Shown one piece after another: positions 37,401-48,677 of a stretch of DNA of 64,000 bases. Under the pieces are notes generated by a model that was given only the letters and a program-made list of their open reading frames with translations, ran no database searches and was not told the origin of the DNA. The first letter of the stretch is position 1. Each line of letters begins with the position of its first letter. Origin of the DNA: Brachionus manjavacas (taxonomy: Eukaryota > Rotifera > Eurotatoria > Ploima > Brachionidae); contig JAHQIY010000004.1 in NCBI GenBank assembly GCA_019054805.1, positions 5,456,001 through 5,520,000 of the forward strand, given 5' to 3'. A program made the position numbers and the translations under genes.

Positions 37401-38220
37401 AAAACGAATAACATTTCGCAATAATAGATATCATTTTGAAGATTTGTCTCAATTTGTTCAGCAAGACAATAGCAGAAGGTCAACTTTTGAAAAAGGAGAA
37501 TTTATGTTGGATCATAAAAAGCTAAAACACAGCTTAAGTGTTCAAGATGCCGATGACGTTCTTTACGGTAAATTACATTAGATGTTATATCTCCCGTTAT
37601 CCTTTATCTAATCAATTAATTATAGAGAAACTCATAAAAATTCGAGACAAAGATTTTTTAACTAAAAATTTAAGCAAATTGAACGGTTAGTCCCTCAATA
37701 ATTAACAATTATATAATTACATTTTGTTTCTAAATCTAACTAACATCAATTTATTAATTATTATTTTCTTTTCTGTAAGGCAGACATTTGAGTTTTTATT
37801 TATTATTTTTTAAAGAATTTTTTTGGTTAAATTTTGAATTTTAATTGTTTTTTCTTTAATTTTTTTTTATTTTAGATGACGATACGGATGACTATCAAAA
37901 TTTTTCAAATTTAGAGTACGAAAACGATGAGTTGGAAAGTTCATATGATAATAATAAGCAAAATAAAGTATTTTTGTGAATAAAAATTAACATTTTTGTA
38001 ACTTTTTAAAAAGGATAAAGAAAATATTGAAAAACTAAAAGAGAATGTAAGTGCGGTAAAAGATGAAGATAAAGATTCGGTATCGAATCAAACAATATCG
38101 GATACAGCAAAATTATCAAATCTGATCAGAAATGATATGGCTATTGAAAAAAATGAAATAGGAAATTTGAATAGAAAATTGTTGAATTTAGCTGAATTTT
38201 CAGTCGATAAAACTGCATAA
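28466..38220 (+). CDS. Neuropathy target esterase-like lysophospholipase (PNPLA6/PNPLA7 family)
   Basis: Seventeen coding exons: 28466-29830, 29878-30183, 30233-30301, 30357-30490, 30539-30670, 32205-32895, 32945-33127, 33178-33456, 33512-33698, a catalytic exon in two versions (33814-33900 + 33955-33984, or 36025-36141), 36296-36428, 36484-36652, 37190-37306, 37363-37567, 37626-37685, 37876-37967, 38014-38220. With one version this gives 1481 residues; human NTE has about 1330-1375. The family deacylates (lyso)phosphatidylcholine on the ER face. In order: N-terminal membrane segment (about 62-81); FRKRDK linker; three cyclic-nucleotide-binding-like domains (about 225-360, 540-660, 665-790); patatin domain with glycine-rich oxyanion loop GGGGARG (996-1002), nucleophile elbow GTSIG (Ser1026) and catalytic Asp in DGG/DGC (about 1146). 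A His-rich run (418-430) and a long acidic C-terminal tail are lineage features. The ATG directly follows an acceptor, so an upstream exon remains possible. Confidence 0.93.
30744..30880. repeat. Interspersed repeat inside PNPLA6-like intron 5, shared with 58958-59020
   Basis: An unusually GC-rich block in the 1.53-kb intron 30671-32204. Its reverse complement contains the 27-mer that also lies at about 58975-59002 (core GATCGGAGCCGTTGCTCAAA), with related sequence for some 20 bases on each side. The plus strand ends in AATAATATTATTATG, like a retroposon tail. It may be a SINE, a LINE 3' end, or a decayed copy of part of the small gene at 58928. Confidence 0.45.
33814..33984 (+). other. Catalytic-Asp exon, version A (two exons, DGC) of the PNPLA6-like gene
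   Basis: Exon pieces 33814-33900 (87 nt) and 33955-33984 (30 nt), joined across a 54-nt intron, give 117 nt or 39 codons. They encode [20 protein letters not shown], then DGHLL, then [10 protein letters not shown]. This is the segment following the HTNG end of the preceding exon and carries the catalytic Asp, in DGC instead of the family DGG/DGA. Splice phase is 1 at both outer ends, matching both neighbours. There are no stops or frameshifts. Confidence 0.7.
36025..36141 (+). other. Catalytic-Asp exon, version B (single exon, DGG) of the PNPLA6-like gene
   Basis: One 117-nt exon with exactly the coding length and phases of version A, encoding [20 protein letters not shown], then DGHLL, then [10 protein letters not shown]. 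It has the standard DGG motif. Versions A and B are identical at 26 of 38 full codons' residues by my alignment. It lies about 2.0 kb downstream of version A and directly before the shared exon at 36296. Confidence 0.8.
36946..36996 (+). other. Possible 51-nt cassette exon in the PNPLA6-like gene
   Basis: Between two phase-0 exons (ending 36652, starting 37190) lies a GC-richer stretch bounded by AG and GTGAAT. It reads [17 protein letters not shown] with no stop and keeps phase 0 on both sides. Including it would insert 17 residues before the conserved DVGYNYG motif, where vertebrate NTE has no insertion; skipping it gives the family sequence. Confidence 0.35.
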
Positions 38221-38330
38221 AAATTTTAATATTAATCAAAATTTTAAAATCGATATATAGTTATTATTTTTCAAAATTTTTTTTTATTTGTCTTATTTTT
38301 CCTTAAATACGATACCGGTTTAAATTTTTC

Positions 38331-38336
38331 AATAAA
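38331..38336 (+). terminator. Polyadenylation signal of the PNPLA6-like gene
   Basis: AATAAA lies 110 bases after the stop codon at 38218-38220, just before the piggyBac-type element that starts at 38435. Confidence 0.5.
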
Positions 38337-38434
38337 GTAATCTTTAAAAATTTTAAGTTTTTTTTTTTTTGAACCTTTTAAAAATAAAATATTAATTTTA
38401 AAAATATTGAAGTTAGTCAAATTTTTTTACTTAA

Positions 38435-39016
38435 CACTAGAAGCACCAAAACGAGTCAAAATGACTTGTTTTAATAGAATCTAATGGATAAAAATGGATA
38501 ATAATTTATTATTTGGATAAATATATTCAAAACTTAATTTTAATTTAGTAAAAATAAAAATTTGGCTAAAAAAAAGTATCTTGCAAAAATTTTATCTTCT
38601 ACTGAATTCATTCCTTTTTGAACCAATTTTTCGTCTTTCATGTAAAATACGCAAACTTTAATTTTTGCATTTTTTAAATTTGCTTATCTTCGTTCAAGTA
38701 TTAGGATTTAAGTCAGTTTTTAAAGATTTGAATACTTTTTATAAATATTTTATGACTCATCCATTGATTTTGTAGATAAATTCAAAATTTTAATTAAAAA
38801 ACGAGTCAAAATGACTCTTTTTGGTGCTTCTAGTAGTATATACTTGATTTTGTACAAAGGAAATATTTTTTTTTTATTTGAATTTAGTTAATTTACAAAG
38901 TAATTTTTATTTTTATGCTGAAAAAAAAAATTGTGCTCAAAAAAGCAAAAATTGACTTAGATTTTAGCGGCCAAAAATCGAAAAAGAGTCATTTTGACTC
39001 GTTGGTGCTTCTAGTG
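38435..39016. mobile_element. piggyBac-type MITE with TTAA target duplication
   Basis: The left end CACTAGAAGCACCAAAACGA and right end TCGTTGGTGCTTCTAGTG form inverted repeats, and the element is flanked by TTAA on both sides (38431-38434 and 39017-39020), the hallmark of piggyBac-like transposons. The palindromic subterminal motif GAGTCAAAATGACTC (or its variant with TTTT) occurs near both ends. A further right-end-like copy lies internally at about 38802-38836. The 582-bp interior has no transposase frame. Confidence 0.65.
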
Positions 39017-39064
39017 TTAAAAGCTAGATATTATTGATTCAATGGATTTGAGATACCACAGAAT

Positions 39065-39590
39065 CAAAATGCAGAATACTTAGGTCTCCCGATAGGTGAC
39101 AGTAATTACATCTGGAATTTTATTGAAGAAGAATGGAAAAAAGTTGAGAGGCGTTTTTACTCTTTATACGGACTTGGTTGTAAATCAAAATCGGCATGTC
39201 CCAATTAAGTCATTTTTCTTTTTAAAAAATTTTCCCAATCAATTTTTCGATATCATCTAGATTTGGTCTATATTAGTGAAAATAAACTAAATGAACTAGA
39301 CATAAAACAAAATTTATTGATAAAAAGAGCACTGGGAATTAAGAAATTTTCCAGAATTAGACCTCTTTTAGAAACCTTACACTTAGAGATGGTTGAACAA
39401 CTTTACATGAGACACAAGATATTCTTCTTAAAGCAATTAAAGAACAGCTCAGTATGCTGGAATATCTTGACTTTCCTTCGAGATAATTATAAAAAGTTTG
39501 ATCAGAAAAATATCTCTTTTTGTAATTTACTAAATAATGTGGAGAAAATGATGTTATGGACTATAGTTCGAAGACTTCTCTAGCAATAAT
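39065..39590 (+). mobile_element. LINE ORF2 C-terminal remnant
   Basis: A first frame (about 39080-39205) gives YLGLPIGDSNYIWNFIEEEW and RRFYSLYGLGCKSKS, resembling the post-catalytic part of non-LTR reverse transcriptases ('YLGIPIG', 'YSLYGLG'). After a frameshift, 39263-39583 gives ENKLNELDIKQNLLIKRALG and related sequence typical of the same C-terminal region. The frame break and missing catalytic domain show a dead, 5'-truncated copy. Confidence 0.6.
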
Positions 39591-39781
39591 CGATCACTTT
39601 ATCGAAGAAAATCTTGGTCTAGTTGGTTCATTTAAATTTATTGTGGCCAAAATCAAATTAAATATGGAATTAAACTTCAAGTTTAAAATAAGCTAGTAGT
39701 TTATTTTAAATTCAATGATTTTTTAAATGATCTTTTATAAATAATTGTGTTTTTTTTAAATATACTTCGGCCAAAAAAAAT

Positions 39782-40152
39782 TTAATGAAGAGGAAGAAAA
39801 TGAAGATGATCATATGGAATTAGACGTTGAGCCCGATATAAATAATAATTACCATGATTTTTTTACTTCATCCGAATCTGAAGAATCCTATAGAAGGTCT
39901 TTGGTGTTATTTAAAACAGCATATTAGAGCAAGAACAAATCAGACATTTCCAAGAATGATGGAGCTTTAAGCAAATGCAAAAGAAAAGTATTTGGGTTCA
40001 GAGCTTTCAAGAAAATTAATCGGCGATTTTGGGGGTGTTTAGTAGGTTACGATAGTGGTGCCACATACGGTCAAGTACTAAAAGCATATTTTTCAGGAAA
40101 ATCGAAAAAAACAGTGGTTGAGCACCTAAAAATATCGATTTCTTTAGTTTAA
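39782..40152 (+). mobile_element. DDE transposase C-terminal remnant (Tc1/mariner-like)
   Basis: Broken frames contain an acidic stretch, then GLWCYLKQHIRARTNQTF (about 39900-39955), which fits the 'E..W..lK' end of the DDE core in Tc1/mariner-related transposases. Further pieces run to about 40150 (GATYGQVLKAYFSGKSKKT). Stop codons and frame changes interrupt it. The family assignment is tentative. Confidence 0.45.
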
Positions 40153-41347
40153 TCTAAAAATTTTAATAAAATAATTCAAATTTGACAAATTTGTTAATTA
40201 TCACATGATTTGAAGAGATTTTTTAAGAAAAATAAAGCAATAAAATAAAAAAGTAAAACCATAGAATTGTTCAGAATTTTGTCTAGATTAAAAAAAAAAA
40301 AAAATTATCTTGTCATAATTGATCCCTCGGAGGAGATACGATTTAAACCAGAAAAAACACAATTTTTTCCTTTTTTTAGCCAACAAAAACCGCCACACCC
40401 CTTTATTTTTTTTTCTAAATTACATTAGCATGTAGAGAATTTTATGCTCTTTCAGAATATATATATTTTTTTAGTATATTTAAGTTTTATTTTTGAGATT
40501 TTGAGTCTTAAAGAACAACAACTTTTTAAAGGGTTTGCTATTTTTGGAACCCTGGGTGTAAAAAATTTTTTTTTTGCCCCCTTCAAAAAAATTTATTTTT
40601 GGGGGTTTTGAGGGCGTAAATTACGAATTTTGGGTCAAAAATGTGAAATTCAGATAGCACTAAAGTTTTGAATTTCGTGAACTTTATGTATTCTACTTTT
40701 TTCTTTTTTTTTATAAATATTCTTTAATTTGTTCATGGGACTTAAACTTAAACTTAAAATAAATAAAATAAATTTGGTTGTTAAAAAGTTTGTATCAGTT
40801 TGTGTTATTTTGCAGAACAATTATTAGATTAAAATCAATAGTTATTTAGTTATAATTTAGGTGACTAAAGAAAAAACTTACAAAAAATTTCAAAAATCAA
40901 TTTCAATCGAAAAGATAGAAAATGACATTATTGGGCGCTGGGCAAGATAAAGACATCGTGATAACTTTTTTTTTCATTTCCTTTAACTTCCAAATTATCC
41001 CTTAATCAAATCCAAAGAGGCTTGGTTATAAAAGTACACATAAATTATTATTCTATGAGATTTTAAAAATTGAGGAAAAAATAAATTACTTATTTGTTCT
41101 TAGGTATTTTAACAGTTTGTTTTCTTCCTAGTTTTTTAGGTAAATCTGCATAAGTTTACTAATCATAACGGGTGTTACATATTTAGTTACACAAAACTTA
41201 ATTAAACTTTGCTACAATAAGAATTTTTCAAATTGCATCAATGGTCAATACATTTGCAGAAAAGGACAAAATTTATAATATTGGAAAGTTTAAAAACGAC
41301 TTCTACCATGCATCCAAAAGTATTTCAGTGACTATAATTATTTATTT
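40153..41347. other. Non-coding DNA between two transposase remnants
   Basis: AT-rich sequence with an unusual G-tract/C-tract inverted pair around 40575-40610 (GCCCCC ... GGGGG). No gene is supported. Some of it may be decayed transposon ends. Confidence 0.4.
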
Positions 41348-41680
41348 TGGCCTGATTTAGCAAGTGCTCCTAGATCTGCTGAGACGATTTCTTGGATGTA
41401 TGAAATGGTTTATTATGTACCAAAAGACATTAATCCTCCAAATGTTCCACAAGCAAGATCAATAGAGGACTTTTGGGGGATCTTGGGACAGAATGTCTAT
41501 GAAGGAGTTTGGGAAGCAACAACAGAACAACAATTTATTCAGCGTATTGAATCATGTTTAAAATAAATTGATTCAAATTTTTTACAATCACTGATTTTGG
41601 GTGTTAAGACAAAATTAAGATCTTTAGCTGACAACGGTGTGTTGTCTCTTTACAAAAGATATTTTTTTAAAAGATAATTA
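41348..41680 (+). mobile_element. Tc1/mariner transposase C-terminal remnant
   Basis: One frame reads WPDLASAPRSAETISW, then PPNVPQARSIEDFWGILG, then ends at a stop; after a short gap a second piece reads GVKTKLRSLADNGVLSLYKR. The 'NxPQ.RPIEDFW' block containing the last catalytic acidic residue and the 'VRTKLR..AdnGV' tail are well known in Tc1/mariner-class transposases. The N-terminal DNA-binding and catalytic regions are missing or unrecognisable. Confidence 0.65.
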
Positions 41681-42127
41681 AATAAAGATTAAATACAAAA
41701 ATATTTTTTGATTTGACTTTTACCGTCCCTAACTTATGAATTTTAAGTAACTAACTATGCACCACTCGTTAAGACTGGCTCTTTGTGAGATTTCTTTTCT
41801 TGTTAGAAATTAAGTCGTCATTTAAAGAAAGAGAGTATTTTAAATTTTTTGTTAATCATTAATAAATATACTAAATAAAGAATTAATTAATGAGCCTTGA
41901 CGGACACTTGCAGCGATCCATTTTCATCACTATCGTATATTTAATTTATTTATCTGTGATGAGCTAAAGCTCATTCGGATTAGAAAATAAATGATCAAAT
42001 ATAAAGTGAAATATTAAAATAAACAAAAAAACAAGTGCCTGAAGATTTTCAAAGGCCTAAGAACAAATTAATTATTTTACTAGTGAGTTTCTTTAATACA
42101 CTCGAAATAAGAATTAAAATAAATATT

Positions 42128-42133
42128 TTTATT
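42128..42133 (-). terminator. Polyadenylation signal of SCAI
   Basis: AATAAA on the minus strand, about 45 bases after the SCAI stop codon. Confidence 0.5.
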
Positions 42134-42177
42134 AAAAACAATTTAAAATTAAAAAAATATCTATTCAATTTTTAATT

Positions 42178-45100
42178 TCATTCATCATCTTCTACATCTA
42201 AAAATAACTGTCTAATGTTTAAAATACTAGCAAGGTCGACTATCATTTTTAGAATAGATTTGTTATCGATGATTTCACTTGGAAGCTGAGGCTGCGAAGA
42301 CGGATAGTAATCTGTACCCTTAGAAGAAAATTAATTAATCAAATTACTATATCTTTAAAAATGATATTTACTTTAAATCCGCGGTGCAATTTGAGTGAAC
42401 AATAACAAAAAACAAATCGAAAGATAAAAACTCGGAGAAAATCGTCGGCTGAAAATTGAAAAAATACACTTTCTGCAAAAAAAGTCTAGCATTTTTGTTT
42501 TTATTTTAGAAAAGGAAAAAATTAGATTACCAATTTGTTTATTTTTATAAAAAGCTCGTGCTATTTCAATAAAAATAGCACTAATTTGATCCTGACTTTT
42601 TGAGTAAACAATTCCAGTCAAGCTGCTTATGTTGCAAATGTAACAGAATGCAAATAGTGGATTTGTTAAAAACAAAGTGAATAAATTTCCATTGTGATGC
42701 TGGCGCTCTTGGAAAATGGGAGGCAAGTATTGCGGTGCTAATAGAGATAAAAACGGTTGACCGAATAAATTCGGAAAATTCTTTATTAAATAAAATTAAA
42801 ATTAAAAAGAGATCAGAAATTTTCAATGGAGTTTACTTTAAAAGCGAAACTATTCGAACTATCTACAATTAAAAATATTGGCTTTCTAGAAAAAGGATAC
42901 AAATCTCCTGGAAATATACTAAAAATAAAAAGATAAAAATGTTGAAAGAAAATATTAAATCTATACCAGTGTGGTTCTTTGGATAAATTGGACTTCCGGT
43001 GATGTGTTTCATAACCAGAATGATTCAGACCAAGTCCGTTCATTGACGAAGACAAATTTCCAGCATCTTTTTTACCATTTGTCCTAACTCCACCAAAATC
43101 ATAGGCATCTGCGCAAAATTAAAAAAAATTCAATAGAAATATTGAGTAAAATTTTCAATATTTTATTTCTTAATTCTTTTTTATAAGGTGCAATGCCTAC
43201 GAAGCTGAAAATGTTAAATAAATAAAAAATACGTTCAATTTGGGCCCTGGATTGGGATTCGCATGCATCAGCTGACAAATAGATCATAAGTACTGAATGT
43301 GGTGATAAATCTTTAAAAGCGGATGATACATAAGTATAGAATTGACTAAAACTTGGTTTATATAGCAAGTATTTATGAGGATTTTCGCGATGGATTATCG
43401 ATTGAGAAGTATTTTTTTCATAATCACTGATCTAAAAAAAATAAATAGAAAAAAGAAAATTTTTGAAAAAAAATTACAATCAAACTAGTCGTCATTGATT
43501 TCTCGTTGGTAATATTTTGAAGTTTTGTCTCATTTAAAGAAGGAGGCGAGGGTTCTCTTTCCACTGATTGAAGCATTCTATACATATCCAAAGACAATTC
43601 ACTAAATTTTATCTAATTAAAAAAAAAAGATTAAGATTTCAAAAATTTGTTTATTTTACTTGATTGTGACAATTTCCGACAATAATTATTTCTGCTAGAA
43701 ATAAACTTGAAGAATTCATGGAGTTATTTAAAAGTTGACTTTTGAATTGTTCAGTGTATGACATCATTGTATTAGGTCCGATTAATGGTACATGAGATGG
43801 AACCAATCGATTTGAAAAAGAAGAAAAATTTTCATTATCAATGTTAAGTAAAGAATCAGCTTCAAGAAAATCATTTATTTCGTTTTTAACTAACTGCCTT
43901 TAATTAAAAATTTAAGGTTAAAATTTTTTTTTTAATTTTAATTAAAACCATTCCAGCTGATCTTCAGGATCATATATTTTTACATAATCATCTATTTGTC
44001 TTCCTAGTTCTCTGATCAGATCTTTGACTTGTTTTGTTTTTTTGAGCAATAGACAAACTACAATGAAACGAGCGTAAAAACGTAGCTTTTTTACCATTAA
44101 ATCTGGTCTAAAATTTTAATAATTTTTATTAGGATTGTTAAATTTTCTTAATAAGACTTACTTTTCTTCTTTATTTGCCTTTGAATAGTAAGCTCTGGAC
44201 TGAATCGCTTGATAAAAACTATAAGCTTCTTTGAGATAATTTGATTCACTTGTTCGTAAACTTATTTGAATTGTAGATATTTAATTTAAAAGTTTAAATC
44301 ATTAAAAAATTAGAGGGCCATAAAAAATTAAGAGTAACTTCGATTTATTTACTCTTCAAATTTTAAAAATTTAGGGAAATTAGATATAAAAAAATTATCT
44401 TTTCACTTTTTAAACGAATACGTGGATTGTCAAAATAACGAAAAATAGCATTGTTTATTTAGGTCCGGACTTTTTACCAGTTTTATATTAAATGCAATGC
44501 TAAAATAAAAAAGTAACAAAAAAACTTTATTTTGTCGTGATGGACTCACAAAAAAAATGAAAAATAAAATCTTTTTTAATATTTTTATTTTTTATAATAA
44601 ATTTTGTATCAAATGTATCATTTTAGTTCATTTTATATTGAATTATTAAATTTTCTCAAGGTTTTATAGTAACATTTAATGATTTTTCAATTGTAAACAT
44701 AAATTTGTACATTATGTTATTTTAAATAAAAGTAACTTAATAATCTTATTTTAATTCAAAAATTATTTTTCTTATTTAGTTACCATAATAGCTATAAAAA
44801 ACTCAATTTTAAATTTTAAATGCAATAATTTCAAGTACACTTTTTCCCTATAATAACTATTTAATTTCGTTCTAAACTTTATTTTCAAATAATTCCTCTC
44901 ATAGACAAAAAAATGGCAATAATTTTTTAAGTAACTTTAAAGAATTTATCGATTTAAATTTTTTTTAAATAAAATCTTTTAATTTTCCAACAAAAAACTG
45001 AATGAAAATAATTAAGTTCAATTTAAAAAAAAATCATGAATAATCAAAAAAAAATTTTAATTTTAATTTATCAAATATATTTGTGAAAAAAGAAAGAATT

Positions 45101-46245
45101 TTTGTTTAATTTTCATTTGACACTTTATTTTGAAAAAATAAAATCAACAAAATAATAATTTAAAAAAGCACAAAATTATAATTTTTTAGATCCTTTTTTA
45201 ATATACAGATCGAAATATTTCATTTGGAATTACGCTTAATAAGGATCAAATTTTCTTTATTTTTGTTAATTGATTTATTTTAACTTTTATATTTTAATTA
45301 TTATTGTTTCCTTTTTTAAAAAAATTGTTTGTTTCTTTTATTGTATAAAGAATTTTATTTATAATAAAAAAGGTCAGAGAAAATAATAGATTTTTATTTG
45401 AATTTCAAAAGAGGAATCCAAAAAATCTAATTGATTCTTATTTTTAATTTTCCACAACTATTTACATTTGTTGAAATTTGGAAGTAGAAATTTTTTAGAA
45501 GTTAAGTACTAAGCATAATTTTATCAAAAAACTGAAGTTACTTTTAATTAAATCATTTCCAAGATCCTCATAGAATAAGGTTTACGTTTTTTAAAAGAAA
45601 GTGATAAAAATTTTAACATTTTTTACTATTAAAATTTTTTTATAAAATCTTAAATTACAATCAATCACTGGGGCAACATAAGTTCTATCAGGAAGCCTTT
45701 TTGAACTCAAATTAGAACTGTTAAAAGATTCAATAATTCCTTATTTAACAATAAATTTTCATATTTGGTTTTAAAACATTTTATCGATCAGAGTGAATAA
45801 AACAAAATAATATTTAATAATTTGAATTTTTTTAATAAAAATCTAGATTAAGTGTTACTTACTAGTAGTGGTAGTAAAGCTGTCCAATTTTAGAGGCGAT
45901 TTCTCCAATTTGCCACCTTTTTAGATTATATTTTTGTTCCAAAATTTGTCTATTTTGTTGTTGAAATTTCCATAATTTTGTGTAAACATCGAAAGTGCGG
46001 GCAAAGTAGGTATTCCACTGGCAGTTTTTGTGACCGTATTGGGGTAGCTCTCGCAATCCATTGAACAATTGACGAGATTTGTCGAGTAGGTAAATAAACT
46101 CGTTTACTATTTTTTTCTCTTTTTCATCCAACTGTGACCAGTCAACGTCCGAGTGATTGAACACATTTGACATAGAATAGCTCTTAAGTGAGTTATTCGT
46201 TTTATTCGTATCTATTAATCTATTTATCTCTAATTTACTCGACAT
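42178..46245 (-). CDS. SCAI: Suppressor of cancer cell invasion homologue (SCAI)
   Basis: Eleven exons: 46245-45863, 44260-44162, 44107-43949, 43897-43660, 43612-43478, 43431-43233, 43108-42967, 42918-42837, 42780-42531, 42472-42372, 42318-42178; 1929 nt, 642 residues (human about 606). SCAI is a conserved nuclear protein that represses MRTF/SRF-dependent transcription and takes part in DNA break repair through 53BP1. Family blocks are present in order: LLDKSRQLFNGLRELPQYG, RTFDVYTKLWKFQQQNR, LKRWQIGEIASKIGQLYYHY, KLRFYARFIVVCLLL, VGNCHNQ, KFSELSLDMYRML, ENPHKYLLYKPSFSQFYTY, YDFGGVRTN, PGDLYPFSRKPIFLIVDSSN, NLFGQP and a final LASILNIRQLFLD. The protein has no membrane segment or known catalytic motif. 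Intron 1 (1.6 kb) is long for this window; the others are mostly about 50-120 bases. A polypyrimidine-AG acceptor sits 23 bases before the ATG. Confidence 0.94.
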
Positions 46246-46268
46246 TTAATAATTAAGTTAATTTGATT

Positions 46269-48257
46269 CTAAATAAAAAAAAAGTGTTTGAAAATATTTA
46301 TTTTCTCTCGGAATTCAACTAGGAAAGTAATTAAGATTTTTCTTAGGAAAAACAATAAAAGGAATGTATGCTTCATATGAATCCACATCTTTAAATTCCA
46401 GATTTAGATTAGAAAAATATTTATTCTAGAAAAAAAATTGTTTTCAAGGGGTTCGATTTCAAAAATCTTCGGATAAAATGTGTCTATTCACTCTGTTCTT
46501 AATGATTCATTAGAATCAAACATGAAACATATTGTTCTTAGCCTAATGTGATTAGAACCAAGTGAGCTATTTACATGGGACCCGGCAAATTATGAACGGG
46601 AGAATAAAAATCTAATAAATATTTTTCCAATTGATTAATTTCTTTAAAAGAATAAAATTATTGAATTTACACTATCTTTTGTCGTTTTGTTCATAGATTT
46701 CGATAGAACTTGTTGAAGCATTAAATAGCGGACAAAATCTCTAAGCGAGGAAAAATCAATTTTTGTCAAATGCCAATATGTTTATACCGATTTGGATTAT
46801 TTTCTCATCAAAACACTATTTTAAAATGCTAAAGAGAAAAGAAAATTAGAAATTTTTGAAATAAATTATTTAATTTCAATAACAGTGTTATTTTGTTTTG
46901 ACTCCAACTAATTCAAAATACACTTACACTAAATATGTTTGATTTTGTTTTTATTGAAATTATTAATTACCTTTTTTTTGTTCATGTTTTTATTTACTCG
47001 GCCTCTTTGTTGCCAATGGATTTTTCAAAATTTTGGGCCAAAAATTTCTAAATAAACAACCGATTTTAGATTATTTTAGTCTTAGTTTGTTTTCTCAAGT
47101 CGGAAGAGCTCTAAATCAACTCTATCTTACAAACGATATTGTATTACTGAGTTAGAATTTTAAATTTGACAAATGATATTTATTTTAGTCTTAATGCATT
47201 ATCAAAAATTAAGTTATTTAAATAAATACTTATTCATAATTGCATTCGGTTTCCTTTCAGTCTCACAAGATTAGCTAACTCATTTAATTAAAATTCTTCG
47301 AGAATATATCAAAAAATTTAAAAAAAAAACAAAATTTGTTCACGTGTTAAAAATCAATACTTTTATCCAAATTAAGCTTCAAACAATTTTTTTTTGGTTT
47401 AACTTTGATTTTGAGTTTTAATTAACTGGAATGGATTTTTTTGTTAAAGGGCTGGCTACTTCTAAAAACCCTTGCCAGTTTTTACTGATCTAAGATAAGT
47501 TTTTTGCTTGTATGATTCTGTATATAGCTCTAGAGTATATTTTTCTCATCAAGTTATAAATTTAATTAAAAACTGACACAAAAATTTGCTAAATTTTCAA
47601 GTTAAGATAAATACCAATCGATGAAATTATTTGCGAAAATTCCGACAATTGCCGCTGCTAATCAAGCATGTCTTATTATCTTCCCAAGAGCCGCAAAGAT
47701 TCTCAACAAATCGATACAATTTGATTATCAATAGGTGAACTTGTCCGATCTGCCATCTAATCTTGTAAATCATGCCCTTATCAATTTTTAAACGACTAGT
47801 TTATAGAAAAAAAATGTTTTAGTGTAAAATTAGATTTTATTCTTGAATTAGATTTTTTTCTAAATGCCAAGACTGGAATTAGCATTGCGACTAATTAGAC
47901 TTTTTAATATTCAATCGGGAAATAAAATATAAATTTTTGATTAAGTTTTGATGACAAAAGAGGGGAGGTTAATGAAGACCAGTGTTGTTTAGACAAAGAA
48001 AAATTTATCAAAAATTAATTTAGAAATATTTTATTGTTAAATTAAATCATTTCAAATGACAATAATCAATAAGCAAGACCGAACTCTAATTTAAAAACAA
48101 ATTAAAAAAAATATAATCATATTCTATTTTGGCACCATATTTACCCATGAAACTAAATAAAACATACTATTTAAATTAAAGAATATTCAAATATTTAAGA
48201 TGCATTAGTCTAACCCCATTAAGCATTTTGGTGAATTTAGAAAAAAAAAATTCAAAT
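46269..48257. other. Intergenic region, no supported gene
   Basis: About 2 kb. Two GC-richer patches (about 46490-46610 and 47640-47770) have no readable family motif; both could be decayed repeats or regulatory DNA of SCAI. Confidence 0.45.
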
Positions 48258-48674
48258 TTAAATTGAATTGTTAGCCAAGATCCAGGTGGCTGCAATGCCA
48301 AATAAATGAACCATTATTTGAACTATAAAGATTACTAGCTCTTCTTTGTATTGGGTTGAGTTACCATATTTTCTGTGCTTATCGACTGTATCTGGTATTC
48401 CAATGGCTAAACGCACAATAAATATAATGATCAAAATTATTAAACTGATTAGTAAATTTCGTCTGATCTTGCTCCATACGCTGAGAATAGCCCAGATGAT
48501 TATGGCGACGAAAAGGACTCCGAGAGCCACATTGGCCGCGTAATTCCATTGAAGACCTGTGTAGACCCATCGAACTGCATTGCGAACTATGTAGTCATAA
48601 AAAAATGTGCCAACCAGAGAACCATGATAAATAGTCAAAAATATTTGAAGAGTTGAATCTTGAAAAATTGCCAT
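48258..48674 (-). CDS. Unrecognised 138-residue protein with four membrane segments
   Basis: A single open exon, not assigned to a family. Hydrophobic segments lie at about 9-27, 45-67, 73-93 and 111-134. The loops are short: WSKIRRN between segments 2 and 3, and a charged IPDTVDKHRKYG stretch between 3 and 4. Codon use is GC-richer than the flanks, which supports real coding. The start is chosen because a good polypyrimidine-AG acceptor lies only 3 bases upstream of the ATG, so a non-coding leader exon or trans-spliced leader probably precedes it. The layout (four helices, both ends on the same side) recalls small tetraspan proteins but has no diagnostic motif such as CCG of tetraspanins or the claudin W-GLW-C-C signature. 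Confidence 0.7.
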   Translation of the reverse strand: MAIFQDSTLQIFLTIYHGSLVGTFFYDYIVRNAVRWVYTGLQWNYAANVALGVLFVAIIIWAILSVWSKIRRNLLISLIILIIIFIVRLAIGIPDTVDKHRKYGNSTQYKEELVIFIVQIMVHLFGIAATWILANNSI

Positions 48675-48677
48675 CTT

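Noticed and set aside
43099..43232. A continuous SCAI frame through ERIFYLFNIF
   Set aside because: A phase-1 donor at 43232 joined to the acceptor before 43108 gives a spacer of the same length as in vertebrate SCAI before YDFGG; the read-through sequence matches nothing.
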